Positions 34,095-43,906 of a stretch of 64,000 nucleotides of DNA are shown here, piece by piece. Below the pieces are notes generated by a model that was given only the letters and a program-made list of their open reading frames with translations, made no database searches and was not told the origin of the DNA. This DNA comes from PCC-9228 sp964477525 (GTDB taxonomy: Bacteria; Cyanobacteriota; Cyanobacteriia; Cyanobacteriales; PCC-9228). A program made the position numbers and the translations under genes. The stretch spans positions 6,675 through 70,674 of the forward strand of contig CAYZHY010000006.1 of the NCBI GenBank assembly GCA_964477525.1. The letters are read 5' to 3'. The stretch's first letter is position 1; the number at the start of each line of letters is the position of its first letter.

Positions 34095-37000
34095 ATGGTA
34101 AATCTCCATCAAGACGCCTTCGCTCAGGCCCATACTTCCCTTCAACAGTGGGTTTGTCATACCTTACAAGTACCTTTCCATCAAGTACGGGTACGAATAA
34201 GGGGAACCCAGTTGGAAGTTTGGCTACAAGGTTATCCCTGTCCTCCTATAGAACACATGCTGAGCCAGCTTACTGACGGATGGACGATTGCCCAACAAAA
34301 TCGTCAGTTACCGGCAGAAACAGCAGCGATCGAACGGATATTGCTCTACGGATACCGCAACCAGCTCCCCCAACACGAAGATCGTCAGCAGCAACAAGAT
34401 CGTGCATGGAAATTGGAGGTAGCCGTGACCCCCTCCTACCAACAAGCAGCTTCCAGTACCGCGGTCCCAGATGGGATCCATTCTGGTGTTCGCTGGGGAA
34501 AGCAAGAAAGTCAGACCCACGACGAGATATTTTACCAAGCGCGTCAGGGCCATTTAGAAGCGATCGCAGCCTTCGTTCAAGCCGGGTTTGCTCAATTAGG
34601 GGTGCGAGTACGCGTTACGGCGCGATGGAAAGCATTGCCCACCGCCGATGGTACGACCAATCCTTCGTCACCACAGCGGTTGGTACTTGTTTGTACTGCT
34701 AAAACCAGCCCCGACCCGGGATTGGTGGCCGAAGCGGTAGCCCAACATTTGCGATCGCTAGATGGTATTGCCATTGATGGATCCTTGGCAACTGCCTGCG
34801 ATGCGATCGTGCAATACCATGCTTTAGAAGCCAGCCGCACTTCAACTGCCATTGGCTGGACCCTTTGGGTGGACTTGCGACCGGCCAGGGAAATTTTACA
34901 AGCCTGGGCATATTGGGGCGATGGCGAAGCGATCGCGCGTTTGCTACGTCAAGAGGCTCCTTCTTCCGGGTGGCAGGTATCGGGAGAAGTTCAAGACACC
35001 ACCCTCTATCTGTTTGTTTCCCAAATTGGACCAGATGGTGTTGGTCCCCCCATGCGACCCACAACCCTACAGTGGATCGTACCGGCTTTGCAAAAGTTAG
35101 CTCCCACCGGCATTCAAGTAGCAACCATATACGGCGATCGCGGACATACCAATCCTGCTAGCCGTGCGTCAGCAGCACCAGCGTGGGTGTATCGGGCTAA
35201 CTTACCTCGCGGAGATACTCCCCCTGTTAAGGAACAGGCACAACAAGGCAATATTCCAGCCTTAGAATTTTTGTTGGAGCGATTGCTTACTCCCGATCTG
35301 GATACCAAACTGGCCACGGGTGGCGTTCGGGTGCGCTGTCGGTGGCGGCAACAACTGCTGCATGTGATGGTAGATGCCCCTGCCTGTCCGGCGCGCCATC
35401 GAGTAGGTGATGCCGTTGGGGCTTATGTATCGGCGTTAGAAATTCCTAACTTATCGGGGATACGAGTATACGGGCGGCGTTCTGGCATGCGATCGCCCGC
35501 TTGGAAATATCGTTGGGACCATACCACCGCAGCCCCCACCAATTCCCCACCAACCTACGAAAGGAGTGCCACCACCTCTGAGGTTTCTTCCCAAACCGAA
35601 ACTACGCACCAACCGTCACAAAAACAAGCAAAAACATCAGAAACATCGGCAAAATCCGAGCAATCGGGACCATCTCCAGGACGGATGGCTCGCCTCTTGT
35701 TAGGGACTGGCTTGTTGTTACCCCACTCTGTTTCTCCTAGCAAGTTAGGTGTTTTCTTGGCAAGCATCCTCGGGGTTTTGCTTACTTACCAAGCCGATCG
35801 ATGGCTGGGCGTTTTGGTCCCTACAACCAACCAAGAAAAATCAAACCCAGTGGTGCAATCGTCTGATATAACTGAAACCAGCGATCGTTCCCAGCCCACC
35901 TCATTTGCAACAAAAGATCGAAAAAATCGAGGTATTGATTTATCCGGAATTAACCTATCCAGCCAATCCCAAGATGAAAATGAGGTTTTCAATCGTTCTC
36001 AATTCACCCAGACAAGCAGTCCCACCTGGGCGAAACGTAGTGTTTGCCATCCCGATTTTTGGGAAAACCAGCCTGTCAGCAGAGACTGCAAACCAGCAGT
36101 ACCGCTAGACTATCCCACGTTTAACGCCCGTCAAGTCGATAGCAAGCTAGCCCTGTACAAACGATATTTGCAGCAATTGGGTACGCCAGATGTTTTGGTT
36201 GTGGGCAGTTCCAGGGCCTTGCGAGGCGTAGACCCGGCCGTATTGCGTTTGAAACTAGAACAACAAGGTTATGAAGATATCGATGTTTTCAATATGGCAG
36301 TCAATGGGGCAACAGCGCAGGTTGTGGATTTTATGGTACGAGAACTGTTGCCTGCCGCCTACCTACCAGATTTGATTGTTTGGGCAGATGGAGTGCGTGC
36401 TTTTAACAGCGGTCGGGAAGATCTTACCTACAATGCCATTGCCGCTTCCAGTGGCTATCAAAAGCTATCGACAACTGGTCAGCGACCCATCCCTAGTCCC
36501 GAACCAAAAACTGCTTCCGAAAAGTCTCCTCAAAAACCTCTAGAATTCTCCCTCGATACCTCTGCCAAGGAAGTCAACCAATGGTTGCAGCAACAGCTTG
36601 CTGGTGCCTCTCAAACCTACGACCAAAGAAAACATATTATAACGTACCTACAAAATCAATTTTTGCGAGGGTATACAGCTCTCGTGTTGCCAGAATGGGA
36701 GGCCGTTTTACCAACCCCAACCCTAGAACCAGAATCCCCTACCAGTACCGTTGCTACCGATAAATTTGATTTTACTGGCTTCCTACCTATAGATAAGCGT
36801 TTTAACCCGGAAACTTTTTACAAAAAACATTCTAAAGTTAGCGGCAAATACGACCGAGATTACCAAGATTTTTCCCTCAATGGAAAGCAACAGCAAGCGA
36901 CTCAGAGATTGCTCGAGTATACAGAAAAACACAACATTCAATTAGTTTTTGTTAACTTACCGCTTACCGAACCATATCTAGACCCCGTACGCAGTGCCTA

Positions 37001-37193
37001 TGAAAAGCAATTTCAACAGTACATGCTGCGTTTAGCCATGAAACGAGATTTCCACTTTCGGAATTTGTCGCAGTTGTGGCCCAACAAATACAAATACTTC
37101 TCCGATCCCAGCCACTTAAACCGCTACGGTGCTTACCGCGTTTCCCAAGAATTGGCAGCCGATCCCATGATTCGGTGGTTGGGAAACGAATAG
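34095..37193 (+). CDS. DUF1574-type SGNH protein with four N-terminal repeats
   Basis: A 1032-residue protein. The N-terminal cytoplasmic half has four copies of a roughly 90-residue alpha/beta repeat (about 6-100, 144-230, 264-346, 378-463), each ending in a G-I-x-V-x-x-x-G type strand. A disordered Ser/Thr/Gln linker leads to a hydrophobic segment (about 531-565) and an extracytoplasmic SGNH-like domain: VVGSSRALRG with S705 or S706 in the nucleophile position, and DPSHLN with D1004 and H1007. DUF1574 proteins are thought to act with MBOAT acyltransferases in O-acylating surface polymers; an MBOAT gene starts 1.4 kb downstream. The function of the repeats is unknown. Confidence 0.75.
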   Translation: MVNLHQDAFAQAHTSLQQWVCHTLQVPFHQVRVRIRGTQLEVWLQGYPCPPIEHMLSQLTDGWTIAQQNRQLPAETAAIERILLYGYRNQLPQHEDRQQQQDRAWKLEVAVTPSYQQAASSTAVPDGIHSGVRWGKQESQTHDEIFYQARQGHLEAIAAFVQAGFAQLGVRVRVTARWKALPTADGTTNPSSPQRLVLVCTAKTSPDPGLVAEAVAQHLRSLDGIAIDGSLATACDAIVQYHALEASRTSTAIGWTLWVDLRPAREILQAWAYWGDGEAIARLLRQEAPSSGWQVSGEVQDTTLYLFVSQIGPDGVGPPMRPTTLQWIVPALQKLAPTGIQVATIYGDRGHTNPASRASAAPAWVYRANLPRGDTPPVKEQAQQGNIPALEFLLERLLTPDLDTKLATGGVRVRCRWRQQLLHVMVDAPACPARHRVGDAVGAYVSALEIPNLSGIRVYGRRSGMRSPAWKYRWDHTTAAPTNSPPTYERSATTSEVSSQTETTHQPSQKQAKTSETSAKSEQSGPSPGRMARLLLGTGLLLPHSVSPSKLGVFLASILGVLLTYQADRWLGVLVPTTNQEKSNPVVQSSDITETSDRSQPTSFATKDRKNRGIDLSGINLSSQSQDENEVFNRSQFTQTSSPTWAKRSVCHPDFWENQPVSRDCKPAVPLDYPTFNARQVDSKLALYKRYLQQLGTPDVLVVGSSRALRGVDPAVLRLKLEQQGYEDIDVFNMAVNGATAQVVDFMVRELLPAAYLPDLIVWADGVRAFNSGREDLTYNAIAASSGYQKLSTTGQRPIPSPEPKTASEKSPQKPLEFSLDTSAKEVNQWLQQQLAGASQTYDQRKHIITYLQNQFLRGYTALVLPEWEAVLPTPTLEPESPTSTVATDKFDFTGFLPIDKRFNPETFYKKHSKVSGKYDRDYQDFSLNGKQQQATQRLLEYTEKHNIQLVFVNLPLTEPYLDPVRSAYEKQFQQYMLRLAMKRDFHFRNLSQLWPNKYKYFSDPSHLNRYGAYRVSQELAADPMIRWLGNE

Positions 37194-37277
37194 GAGAATG
37201 GGATTAAGGAAAACATTGAACAGTCATTCCCTTGTGGGCAGCCAACTCCCTATTGTTTCCCATCTCCCATGCCCTAA

Positions 37278-38381
37278 CTATCGACCATGTCCCCCTATTT
37301 TGAGGCTGTCAGATCCCGATACCCACTCTGGCGGGGCCATGTTGTTGCTAACTTCTTTTAGCGAACGATGCTCCCTTGTGAAAACACCATCGTTGGATGG
37401 GCTGGTTTCAGATTCTGGCTGCGATGGATTTTCAGCTTTGGCATCGACAGAAGAAGAGGCTTGCGTATTGTCTGCCAGCCAAACCACACTCCCTAAAGCG
37501 GTGGCAAATACGGCTGCATATCCTAAATACATGGAGGGTGAATTAACAGAGAGATCCCGAGAAGAAACTTGACCGTGCCAAGAAGGAATGACGGAATTTG
37601 GGGATTGGGGTAAAGAATCGAGCAAGGCGTTACCGTCGATGTTTAGAGCCTTGCTAATGCGGGAAATGAATCCACGGATATAAATATCTTCCGGGAGGCT
37701 ATTGAATTGACCAGATTCTAAAGCTTGAAGTTGATAGATGGGAATAAAGGTTTGGTGGTGGAGTTGTTGTAAGGACAGCGATCGCGATTTTCTCGCTTGT
37801 TGCAGGGTTTGACCGATTTGTTGAAGTCGTTGCTCAAAAGTTGGCGGTGGGTCAGGGGTATGGCTGGTTTTGGTAGTTCCCCTTGCTGAAGGCGAAGATT
37901 TTTTTCCCAAAACGCGACCGGGTAGTTGAAACAGTTGCTGCCATCGGTGGCCATCGCCTTCATCTTGTGATGGGGAATTTGGTGTTTGGGATAGATAGGG
38001 AGAAGGTACAAAGTCAAAATCCAATTCGTCACTATTATCGCTGTTGCTATTGTCGCGATCGTTGCTGGATTCAGCAGTGGTTGTTTCTCCTTCGTTGGAA
38101 CTTGATGGCTCCTGCTGTTCGGCAACAAGTTCGGGGTTTTGCTGCAAAATTTCCCGAATAGCTAAATGAATGGCTTGACGACAATTAACTCTGATAGCAT
38201 TTTCTATGGCTTTTCTCTTGCGCTCTGGCAGTTTTTGTAAGGCTGAGCTTGTACGTTGGAAAACTTCGCTATCGTACAGGGCGGTTTCTACTTGCTCTGC
38301 GATCGCTTTTTGTTGTTCTGGGGAAAGGTTACTAGCAGCAGAGGTAGTTGGTTCGGAAAAAGATTCTGGTACGAAAGTCAT
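37278..38381 (-). CDS. RodZ-like HTH membrane protein
   Basis: About 367 residues from the ATG at 38381; an in-frame ATG at 38459 would add 26 residues, and neither has a clear ribosome site. Residues 182-258 are an HTH_25/Xre-like domain (FEQRLQQIGQTLQQARKSRS, ALESGQFNSLPEDIYIRGFI), typical of RodZ. One transmembrane helix (about 284-304) precedes a short extracytoplasmic tail. The N-terminal region has a helical domain (residues 20-85) and a Ser/Asp/Glu-rich linker. RodZ links MreB to cell-wall synthesis; here the protein sits between two envelope-acylation genes, but is transcribed against them. Confidence 0.75.
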   Translation of the reverse strand: MTFVPESFSEPTTSAASNLSPEQQKAIAEQVETALYDSEVFQRTSSALQKLPERKRKAIENAIRVNCRQAIHLAIREILQQNPELVAEQQEPSSSNEGETTTAESSNDRDNSNSDNSDELDFDFVPSPYLSQTPNSPSQDEGDGHRWQQLFQLPGRVLGKKSSPSARGTTKTSHTPDPPPTFEQRLQQIGQTLQQARKSRSLSLQQLHHQTFIPIYQLQALESGQFNSLPEDIYIRGFISRISKALNIDGNALLDSLPQSPNSVIPSWHGQVSSRDLSVNSPSMYLGYAAVFATALGSVVWLADNTQASSSVDAKAENPSQPESETSPSNDGVFTREHRSLKEVSNNMAPPEWVSGSDSLKIGGHGR

Positions 38382-38509
38382 AAGTCTATAATATTTTGGC
38401 GAGTTTGGTGCATCGAATGGTAGCATCGTAGCTACTTTGTTCGCCGCGATCGCTTTCATTCCGGAAAGTTGGCCGAAAAATTTGAGCGTAGGTAGTGGGA
38501 TATGAAACC

Positions 38510-38572
38510 ATCGAAGTTATATAGAAACTCCCAAGCTCCCATACTCGGTCGCTCCCATGCCCATATAGTAAT
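38510..38572 (+). repeat. dispersed intergenic repeat, partial copy D
   Basis: ACTCCCAAGCTCCCATACTC then GGTCGCTCCCATGCCCATA, similar to the second half of copy C and to the CTCCCATG units of copy A. Confidence 0.45.
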
Positions 38573-38591
38573 CAATACTAACTAGCATTCT

Positions 38592-40157
38592 ATGAACTTC
38601 TCAGCAGCACCAATTTTATACTTTTGCTTTTTAGCTGCCGTTTTTATCGTTTATTGGTTGATGTGGTGGTCGTGGTGGCGGCAGCTGGTTTTGGTGGTGG
38701 CTAGTGTTGCGTTTTACGCTTCGTTGGATTTGCAATATTTGCCCCTGCTGCTGGTTAGTACGGTTTTAACTTTTACCTTGGGATTGGCGATCGCCAATGC
38801 TGGTAATGGCATATCGAGCGATCCCCCATCTTCCGAACAAAACAGCCATCAAACGTCTTCTCACCAAACCAAAGAAAAGCGATCGTCGCCAGAAAGCGAT
38901 CGCCAAAAATCCTTCTTGATTTTGGGGGTTATTCTCAATGTTTTATTGCTATTTCTATACAAATACGGCCCCTTTTTCTTGAGTTCTTTTGGCAGTCTTA
39001 TTCGTTGGTCCTTTCTGGGAAAGGAAGCAGATTGGTTGCAAACAGAACTGGTAGCACCTTTGGGCGTGAGTTTTTTCTGTTTTGAATTTATTTCTTATTT
39101 AGTAGATGTTTATCGCGGGGAAACTCCCAGTCGCAATCCGCTCAAATTCACTGCTTATAAATTATTTTTTCCCAAATTAATCGCTGGACCCATTACCCGC
39201 TATCGGGAAATGGAACCGCAGTTGCGCCGGCCAACAATTTTGCCCCGCAATACCATGTTGGTGGAAGGGTTGTGGTTGATTGCCACGGGAGCGATTAAAA
39301 AAGCCGTACTTGCCGATCGCTTAGCCATTTATGTCAATTTAACATTTGAAAATCTCCAGCGGGCCGGTAGCGAAGATTTGTGGATGGCCACGTTTGCCTA
39401 CGGATTGCAGCTGTATTTCGATTTTAGCGGCTACGTGGACATTGCCCGGGGAAGCGCCATGTTATTGGGGATTACCCTGCCCCAAAATTTCCAATTTCCT
39501 TATCTCAGTACCAGTATTGCCGATTTTTGGCGTCGTTGGCACATGACCTTAGGCGCGTGGCTGCGGAATTATTTATATATTCCGTTAGGGGGGTCTCGCC
39601 AGGGGTTGATGCGTACCTGTTCCAATTTAATTGTGGTAATGCTGGTGGCAGGATTGTGGCATGGCGGTGTAGGCACTCAAAACGACCCCACGGGATTTTT
39701 GATTTGGGGTGGCATTCACGGTGTTGGTTTGGCCATTCATCGCATCAACGACGCGATCGCGCAAAAAATTGGTATATGGCGTTTTTGGTGGCATAGCCTC
39801 CCCGGAATGCTTTTGGGATGGGTCATGACCCAAGCAATGGTCTTTTTTGCTTGGATATTTTTTCGCCTGCCCAACTGGCAGGATGCGACTTGGGTGGTCA
39901 AACATTTATGGGGATATACCGCCGACGTTCAGTTTGCCCAAAAAGTGTATATCGAAACCTTGGGTATCGATCGCTTGCAGTTGGTTTCCATATTAGGATT
40001 GTTAGGAATTGCCATGGTGGTAGCGTACGGCATCCAACAAAAACTCCATCTCCAGCTCAAATGGTCTTTAAAAATGTTTTTAGTACCCTTATGTTTGTAC
40101 GCCGTTTGGTTGTTTTCCCCAGAAAATACCCTCCCTTATATTTACTTTGACTTTTAA
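38592..40157 (+). CDS. MBOAT family O-acyltransferase (AlgI/DltB-like)
   Basis: A 521-residue polytopic membrane protein. Conserved AlgI-type motifs are present: FDFSGYVDIARG, FWRRWHMTLG, YLYIPLGG and the catalytic-His region GLWHGG. These enzymes move acyl groups across or at the membrane and pass them to surface polysaccharides, with a partner SGNH protein. The DUF1574/SGNH gene upstream is the natural candidate partner. A Ser/Gln-rich cytoplasmic insert at residues about 75-110 separates the first helices. Convergent with metH. Confidence 0.92.
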   Translation: MNFSAAPILYFCFLAAVFIVYWLMWWSWWRQLVLVVASVAFYASLDLQYLPLLLVSTVLTFTLGLAIANAGNGISSDPPSSEQNSHQTSSHQTKEKRSSPESDRQKSFLILGVILNVLLLFLYKYGPFFLSSFGSLIRWSFLGKEADWLQTELVAPLGVSFFCFEFISYLVDVYRGETPSRNPLKFTAYKLFFPKLIAGPITRYREMEPQLRRPTILPRNTMLVEGLWLIATGAIKKAVLADRLAIYVNLTFENLQRAGSEDLWMATFAYGLQLYFDFSGYVDIARGSAMLLGITLPQNFQFPYLSTSIADFWRRWHMTLGAWLRNYLYIPLGGSRQGLMRTCSNLIVVMLVAGLWHGGVGTQNDPTGFLIWGGIHGVGLAIHRINDAIAQKIGIWRFWWHSLPGMLLGWVMTQAMVFFAWIFFRLPNWQDATWVVKHLWGYTADVQFAQKVYIETLGIDRLQLVSILGLLGIAMVVAYGIQQKLHLQLKWSLKMFLVPLCLYAVWLFSPENTLPYIYFDF

Positions 40158-40201
40158 TCCATCTTCGGTCCTCCTCGGTCTCCTCCCACTCTCAAAAAAA
40201 A

Positions 40202-40248
40202 GGGGGACGATCCGCATGCTTCGGCAGGCTCAGCATAAAATCGCCCCC
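40202..40248. terminator. possible bidirectional terminator between MBOAT gene and metH
   Basis: GGGGGACGAT and ATCGCCCCC arms pair around a loop that contains the dispersed motif CTTCGGCAGGCTCAGCA (40220-40236). An A8 run just before the first arm gives a U-tract to metH transcripts. Confidence 0.5.
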
Positions 40249-40267
40249 AATTCTGCCTATTCTTTAA

Positions 40268-43200
40268 TTAGGCACTGAAGTACTTAGCAACCGGATGATA
40301 CGTCACGATCGCCGTTGTAGACTGTTCTGGATAGAGCTGTTCGCTTTCATCCATATACATACCAATGCGATCGCTTTGCAACAACTCTAGTTGCGTGTGC
40401 TGGTCTTGCATGTTCGGACAGGCAGGGTAGCCAAAGCTGTAACGAGAACCGCGATAGCGTTGCTGCAAAACATCGCGAACGGTACTGGGTTCTTCATCCC
40501 CAAACCCGAGTTCGTGGCGGATTTTGGCATGGACCCATTCTGACATCGCTTCTGCCGTCTGTACCGCCATACCGTGGAAGTACAGATAATCCGTATAGCA
40601 GTCGCTTTCAAACAGTTTCTGGGCAAATTCCGTAGCGATTTCCCCTACTGTCACCGCATGCATGGGGAACACGTCGATAATGCCGGAATCTTTGGAAGCA
40701 AAGAAGTCAGCAATACACAAACGCCGCATAGATTTTTGACGGGGAAACTCAAACTGGGCAACCTCTTTTTTCGCTTCCGGATCTTGAGGATCGTACAAGT
40801 ACAGCGTATTGCCCTCCGACTGACAGGGGAAATAGCCGTAAATGGCTTGCGGATGCAGCAGGTTTTCTTCCAAAATCCGCTTTTTCCAATGGTCCAAAAT
40901 CGGATAGACCGTTTCTTCGAGAAATTGGTCGTATTCTTGGCGAGATTGTCCCTTGGCCTTGCGGAACTGCCACTGTCCCACAAACAAGGCCTGCAAATCC
41001 AAATACCAGAACACCTCATCCAGCGGAATATCTTCCGGCTGTAGCAATTTGCTTCCCCAGAAAGGCGGTGTGGGTCGTTCGATGTCCTGGTCTACAGCTT
41101 CCGAAGGACGGGTATCAACTTCTTGAGACTGTGCTGGCGTAGTTTCTTTCTTCTTGGATTTGTCAGATTGACCGTTGTTGCTAGCTGCATCTGCGGTTTC
41201 TGCCGATTTTTCTTTCGTGGCAGCACCGGCCCCATCGCCGTTGTCGCTGTCACCTTCGCTGAACTCACCCAAAAAGCCTTGAATGTCGTCCCATTTATCG
41301 GCAGCTTTCGCCGGCATCAGCTTGTCCATAAAGTGCAGGTCGGCAAACGCATCCTTGCCGTACACCACCTGTCCTTTGTAAGTTTCCTGACAGTCACCGT
41401 GGACAAACTTCCGCGTCAAAGCAGCACCACCCAAAATGACGGGAGCGGTAATGCCTTCCTGGTTGAAAATTTCCAGGTTTTCTTTCATAAACGCCGTGGA
41501 TTTCACCAACAGACCGCTCATGGCGATGCAGTCGGCGTTGTGTTCCCGATAGGCTTGGATAATGTTGTCCACCGGCTGTTTGATACCCAGGTTCACCACC
41601 CGGTAGCCATTGTTAGAAAGGATAATGTCCACCAAATTTTTGCCAATGTCATGGACGTCGCCTTTCACCGTGGCAATCACAAACGTTCCTTTGGCATTGT
41701 CGCCAGCTTCGTCTTTCTCCATGTAGGATTCCAGGAATCCCACGGCAGCTTTCATGGTTTCTGCCGATTGCAGCACAAAAGGCAACTGCATCTGTCCGGA
41801 ACCAAACAGTTCGCCGACGACTTTCATGCCATCCAACAGGAAGTTGTTGACAATATCCAGGGGTGCATAGGTTTCCATGGCTTTTTTCAACACATCTTCC
41901 AACCCCAGACGTTCTCCATCGATGATGTGGCGTTTGAGACGCTCTTCGATGGGGAGATTTTCGTCGTTGCTGCTGCTCTTCTCGGCCGTTTTACCTTGGA
42001 AGACTTCTGTCAGTTTGGTGAGGGGATCGTACGTACAAATATCCCCGTCAAACTGTCGCCGGTCGTAAATTAGATCGCGGCAAACTTCTTGGTGTTGTTC
42101 GTCAATTTTAGCCAGAGGTAGGATTTTGCTGGCACTGACAATGGCACTGTCCAGTCCTACACTCATGGCTTCGTGCAGCATGACGGAGTTGAGAACTTGA
42201 CGTGCTGCCGGATTCAAACCAAAGGAAATATTGGATACCCCGAGGGTAATGTGACAGTCGGGGAGGTTTTCCCGAATGAGACGAATGGCTTCGATGGTGG
42301 CATTACCGTTGCCTCGGTCTTCGGAAATACCGGTGGAAATGGGCAAGGCCAGCGGGTCGAAAAAGATTTCGTGGCCTGGCATGCCGTATTCTACAGCTTG
42401 ATGGTAGGCCCGTTGGGCAATTTCAAATTTCTTTTCGGCAGTACGGGCCATGCCATCTTCATCGATGGTACCGATAATAATACCGGCACCGTATTTTTTC
42501 GCCAGATCCAAAATTTGTAGAAAGCGTTCTTCCCCGTCTTCGTAGTTGGTGGAGTTCAGCAGCGATTTACCGCCGGCCACTTTTAAGCCAGCTTCCATTT
42601 TCTGCCAGTCGGTGGAGTCCAACATCAGGGGCAGGGTAACGTTGTTGACCAGGCGGGATACTACCTCTTTCATGTCGCGGACCCCGTCGCGACCCACGTA
42701 GTCTACGTTGACGTCCAGAACGTGTGCCCCTTCTTTCACCTGGGACTTGGCTAGAGAAACCAGACCGTCCCAGTCTTCGGCATCCAGCATGTCCCGACAT
42801 TTTTTGGAACCGCTGGCGTTGAGACGTTCGCCGATAATCAGGAAGGAGTTGTCCTGTTTGTAGGGTTCGCTGGTGTAAATGGAAGCGGCAGAGGGTTCGT
42901 AGTTGAAAATTTCCCGGGGGGGATATTCTTGAGTGCTGGTGCGGACCCGAACCGGACGCTCTTGGGGTTTGAGGGTTTTGGCAATGTCGGCTAGCTGTTC
43001 GATGTGATCGGGACGGGTTCCGCAACACCCGCCGATTACCTGAACGCCTAGGTCTTCGACAAAGTGCATCAATGCCATGCGCAGTTCGGTGGGGGTCAGT
43101 TTGTAATGGGCCTGACCGCCAACGTTTTCTGGCAAACCGGCGTTGGGAATACAGGAGATGACGAAGGGGGAGGTTTCCGACAGGTAGCGGATGTGGTCTT

Positions 43201-43906
43201 TCATCAAGTCGGGACCGGTGGCGCAGTTGAGTCCCAAGATGTCGATGGGATAGGGTTCCAGGATGGAGACCACGGCACTGATGTCGCTGCCGACCAGCAT
43301 GGTACCGGTGGTTTCCATGGTGACGGATACCATGATGGGCCTTCGTTCTTCTTTTTCTTTGAAGACGGTTTCAATGGCGTTGAGGGCGGCTTTGACTTGC
43401 AGAACGTCCTGGCAGGTTTCCAGCAAGAACAAGTCGGCACCGCCGTCGAACAGGCCTCTGGCTTGGATGGTGAAGGCGTCTTCGATGGTGTCGTAGTCGG
43501 TGTGTCCTAGGGTGGCGAGTTTGGTGCCCGGTCCCATGGAACCGGCGACAAAACGGGGTTTTTCAGGGGTAGAATATTCGGCTGCTATCCCTTTAGCTAG
43601 TTCGGCAGATTCTTTGCTGAGTTCGTAGGATTGGTCTGATAGGTCGTATTCGGCTAGAACGATGTAGCTGCTGCCGAAGGAGTCGGTTTCGATGACGTCG
43701 GCACCGGCTTCTAGGAAGGAACGGTGGACGTTTTCTACGGGTTTGGGATTGCTACGGACGAGATATTCGTTGCACCCTTCGTATTTTGGTTCTCCAAAGT
43801 CTTCCGCAGTTAGTTCTTGGGCTTGCAAACTGGTGCCCATACCGCCGTCAAACACGAGTACGGGACGTTCGGAACTGTGGAGTCTTTCTAGAAAAGGACT
43901 GTTCAT
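40268..43906 (-). CDS. metH: cobalamin-dependent methionine synthase
   Basis: A 1212-residue MetH with all four modules: homocysteine-binding (zinc cysteines in GLNCATG and GGCCGT), pterin-binding (about 350-620), cobalamin-binding with the lower-axial ligand His752 in DVHDIG, and the C-terminal activation domain (GYPACPNMQD). It makes methionine from homocysteine and 5-methyltetrahydrofolate. An extra low-complexity Glu/Lys/Ser/Ala linker (about 878-942) separates the cobalamin and activation domains. I start at the ATG at 43906, which has GGAAAG upstream. No riboswitch is recognised before it, although hairpins are present in its leader region. Confidence 0.97.
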   Translation of the reverse strand: MNSPFLERLHSSERPVLVFDGGMGTSLQAQELTAEDFGEPKYEGCNEYLVRSNPKPVENVHRSFLEAGADVIETDSFGSSYIVLAEYDLSDQSYELSKESAELAKGIAAEYSTPEKPRFVAGSMGPGTKLATLGHTDYDTIEDAFTIQARGLFDGGADLFLLETCQDVLQVKAALNAIETVFKEKEERRPIMVSVTMETTGTMLVGSDISAVVSILEPYPIDILGLNCATGPDLMKDHIRYLSETSPFVISCIPNAGLPENVGGQAHYKLTPTELRMALMHFVEDLGVQVIGGCCGTRPDHIEQLADIAKTLKPQERPVRVRTSTQEYPPREIFNYEPSAASIYTSEPYKQDNSFLIIGERLNASGSKKCRDMLDAEDWDGLVSLAKSQVKEGAHVLDVNVDYVGRDGVRDMKEVVSRLVNNVTLPLMLDSTDWQKMEAGLKVAGGKSLLNSTNYEDGEERFLQILDLAKKYGAGIIIGTIDEDGMARTAEKKFEIAQRAYHQAVEYGMPGHEIFFDPLALPISTGISEDRGNGNATIEAIRLIRENLPDCHITLGVSNISFGLNPAARQVLNSVMLHEAMSVGLDSAIVSASKILPLAKIDEQHQEVCRDLIYDRRQFDGDICTYDPLTKLTEVFQGKTAEKSSSNDENLPIEERLKRHIIDGERLGLEDVLKKAMETYAPLDIVNNFLLDGMKVVGELFGSGQMQLPFVLQSAETMKAAVGFLESYMEKDEAGDNAKGTFVIATVKGDVHDIGKNLVDIILSNNGYRVVNLGIKQPVDNIIQAYREHNADCIAMSGLLVKSTAFMKENLEIFNQEGITAPVILGGAALTRKFVHGDCQETYKGQVVYGKDAFADLHFMDKLMPAKAADKWDDIQGFLGEFSEGDSDNGDGAGAATKEKSAETADAASNNGQSDKSKKKETTPAQSQEVDTRPSEAVDQDIERPTPPFWGSKLLQPEDIPLDEVFWYLDLQALFVGQWQFRKAKGQSRQEYDQFLEETVYPILDHWKKRILEENLLHPQAIYGYFPCQSEGNTLYLYDPQDPEAKKEVAQFEFPRQKSMRRLCIADFFASKDSGIIDVFPMHAVTVGEIATEFAQKLFESDCYTDYLYFHGMAVQTAEAMSEWVHAKIRHELGFGDEEPSTVRDVLQQRYRGSRYSFGYPACPNMQDQHTQLELLQSDRIGMYMDESEQLYPEQSTTAIVTYHPVAKYFSA

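Noticed and set aside
41123..42073. 316-residue open frame antisense to metH
   Set aside because: It is a shadow of the metH coding strand; no ribosome site and a composition typical of reverse-frame translation.
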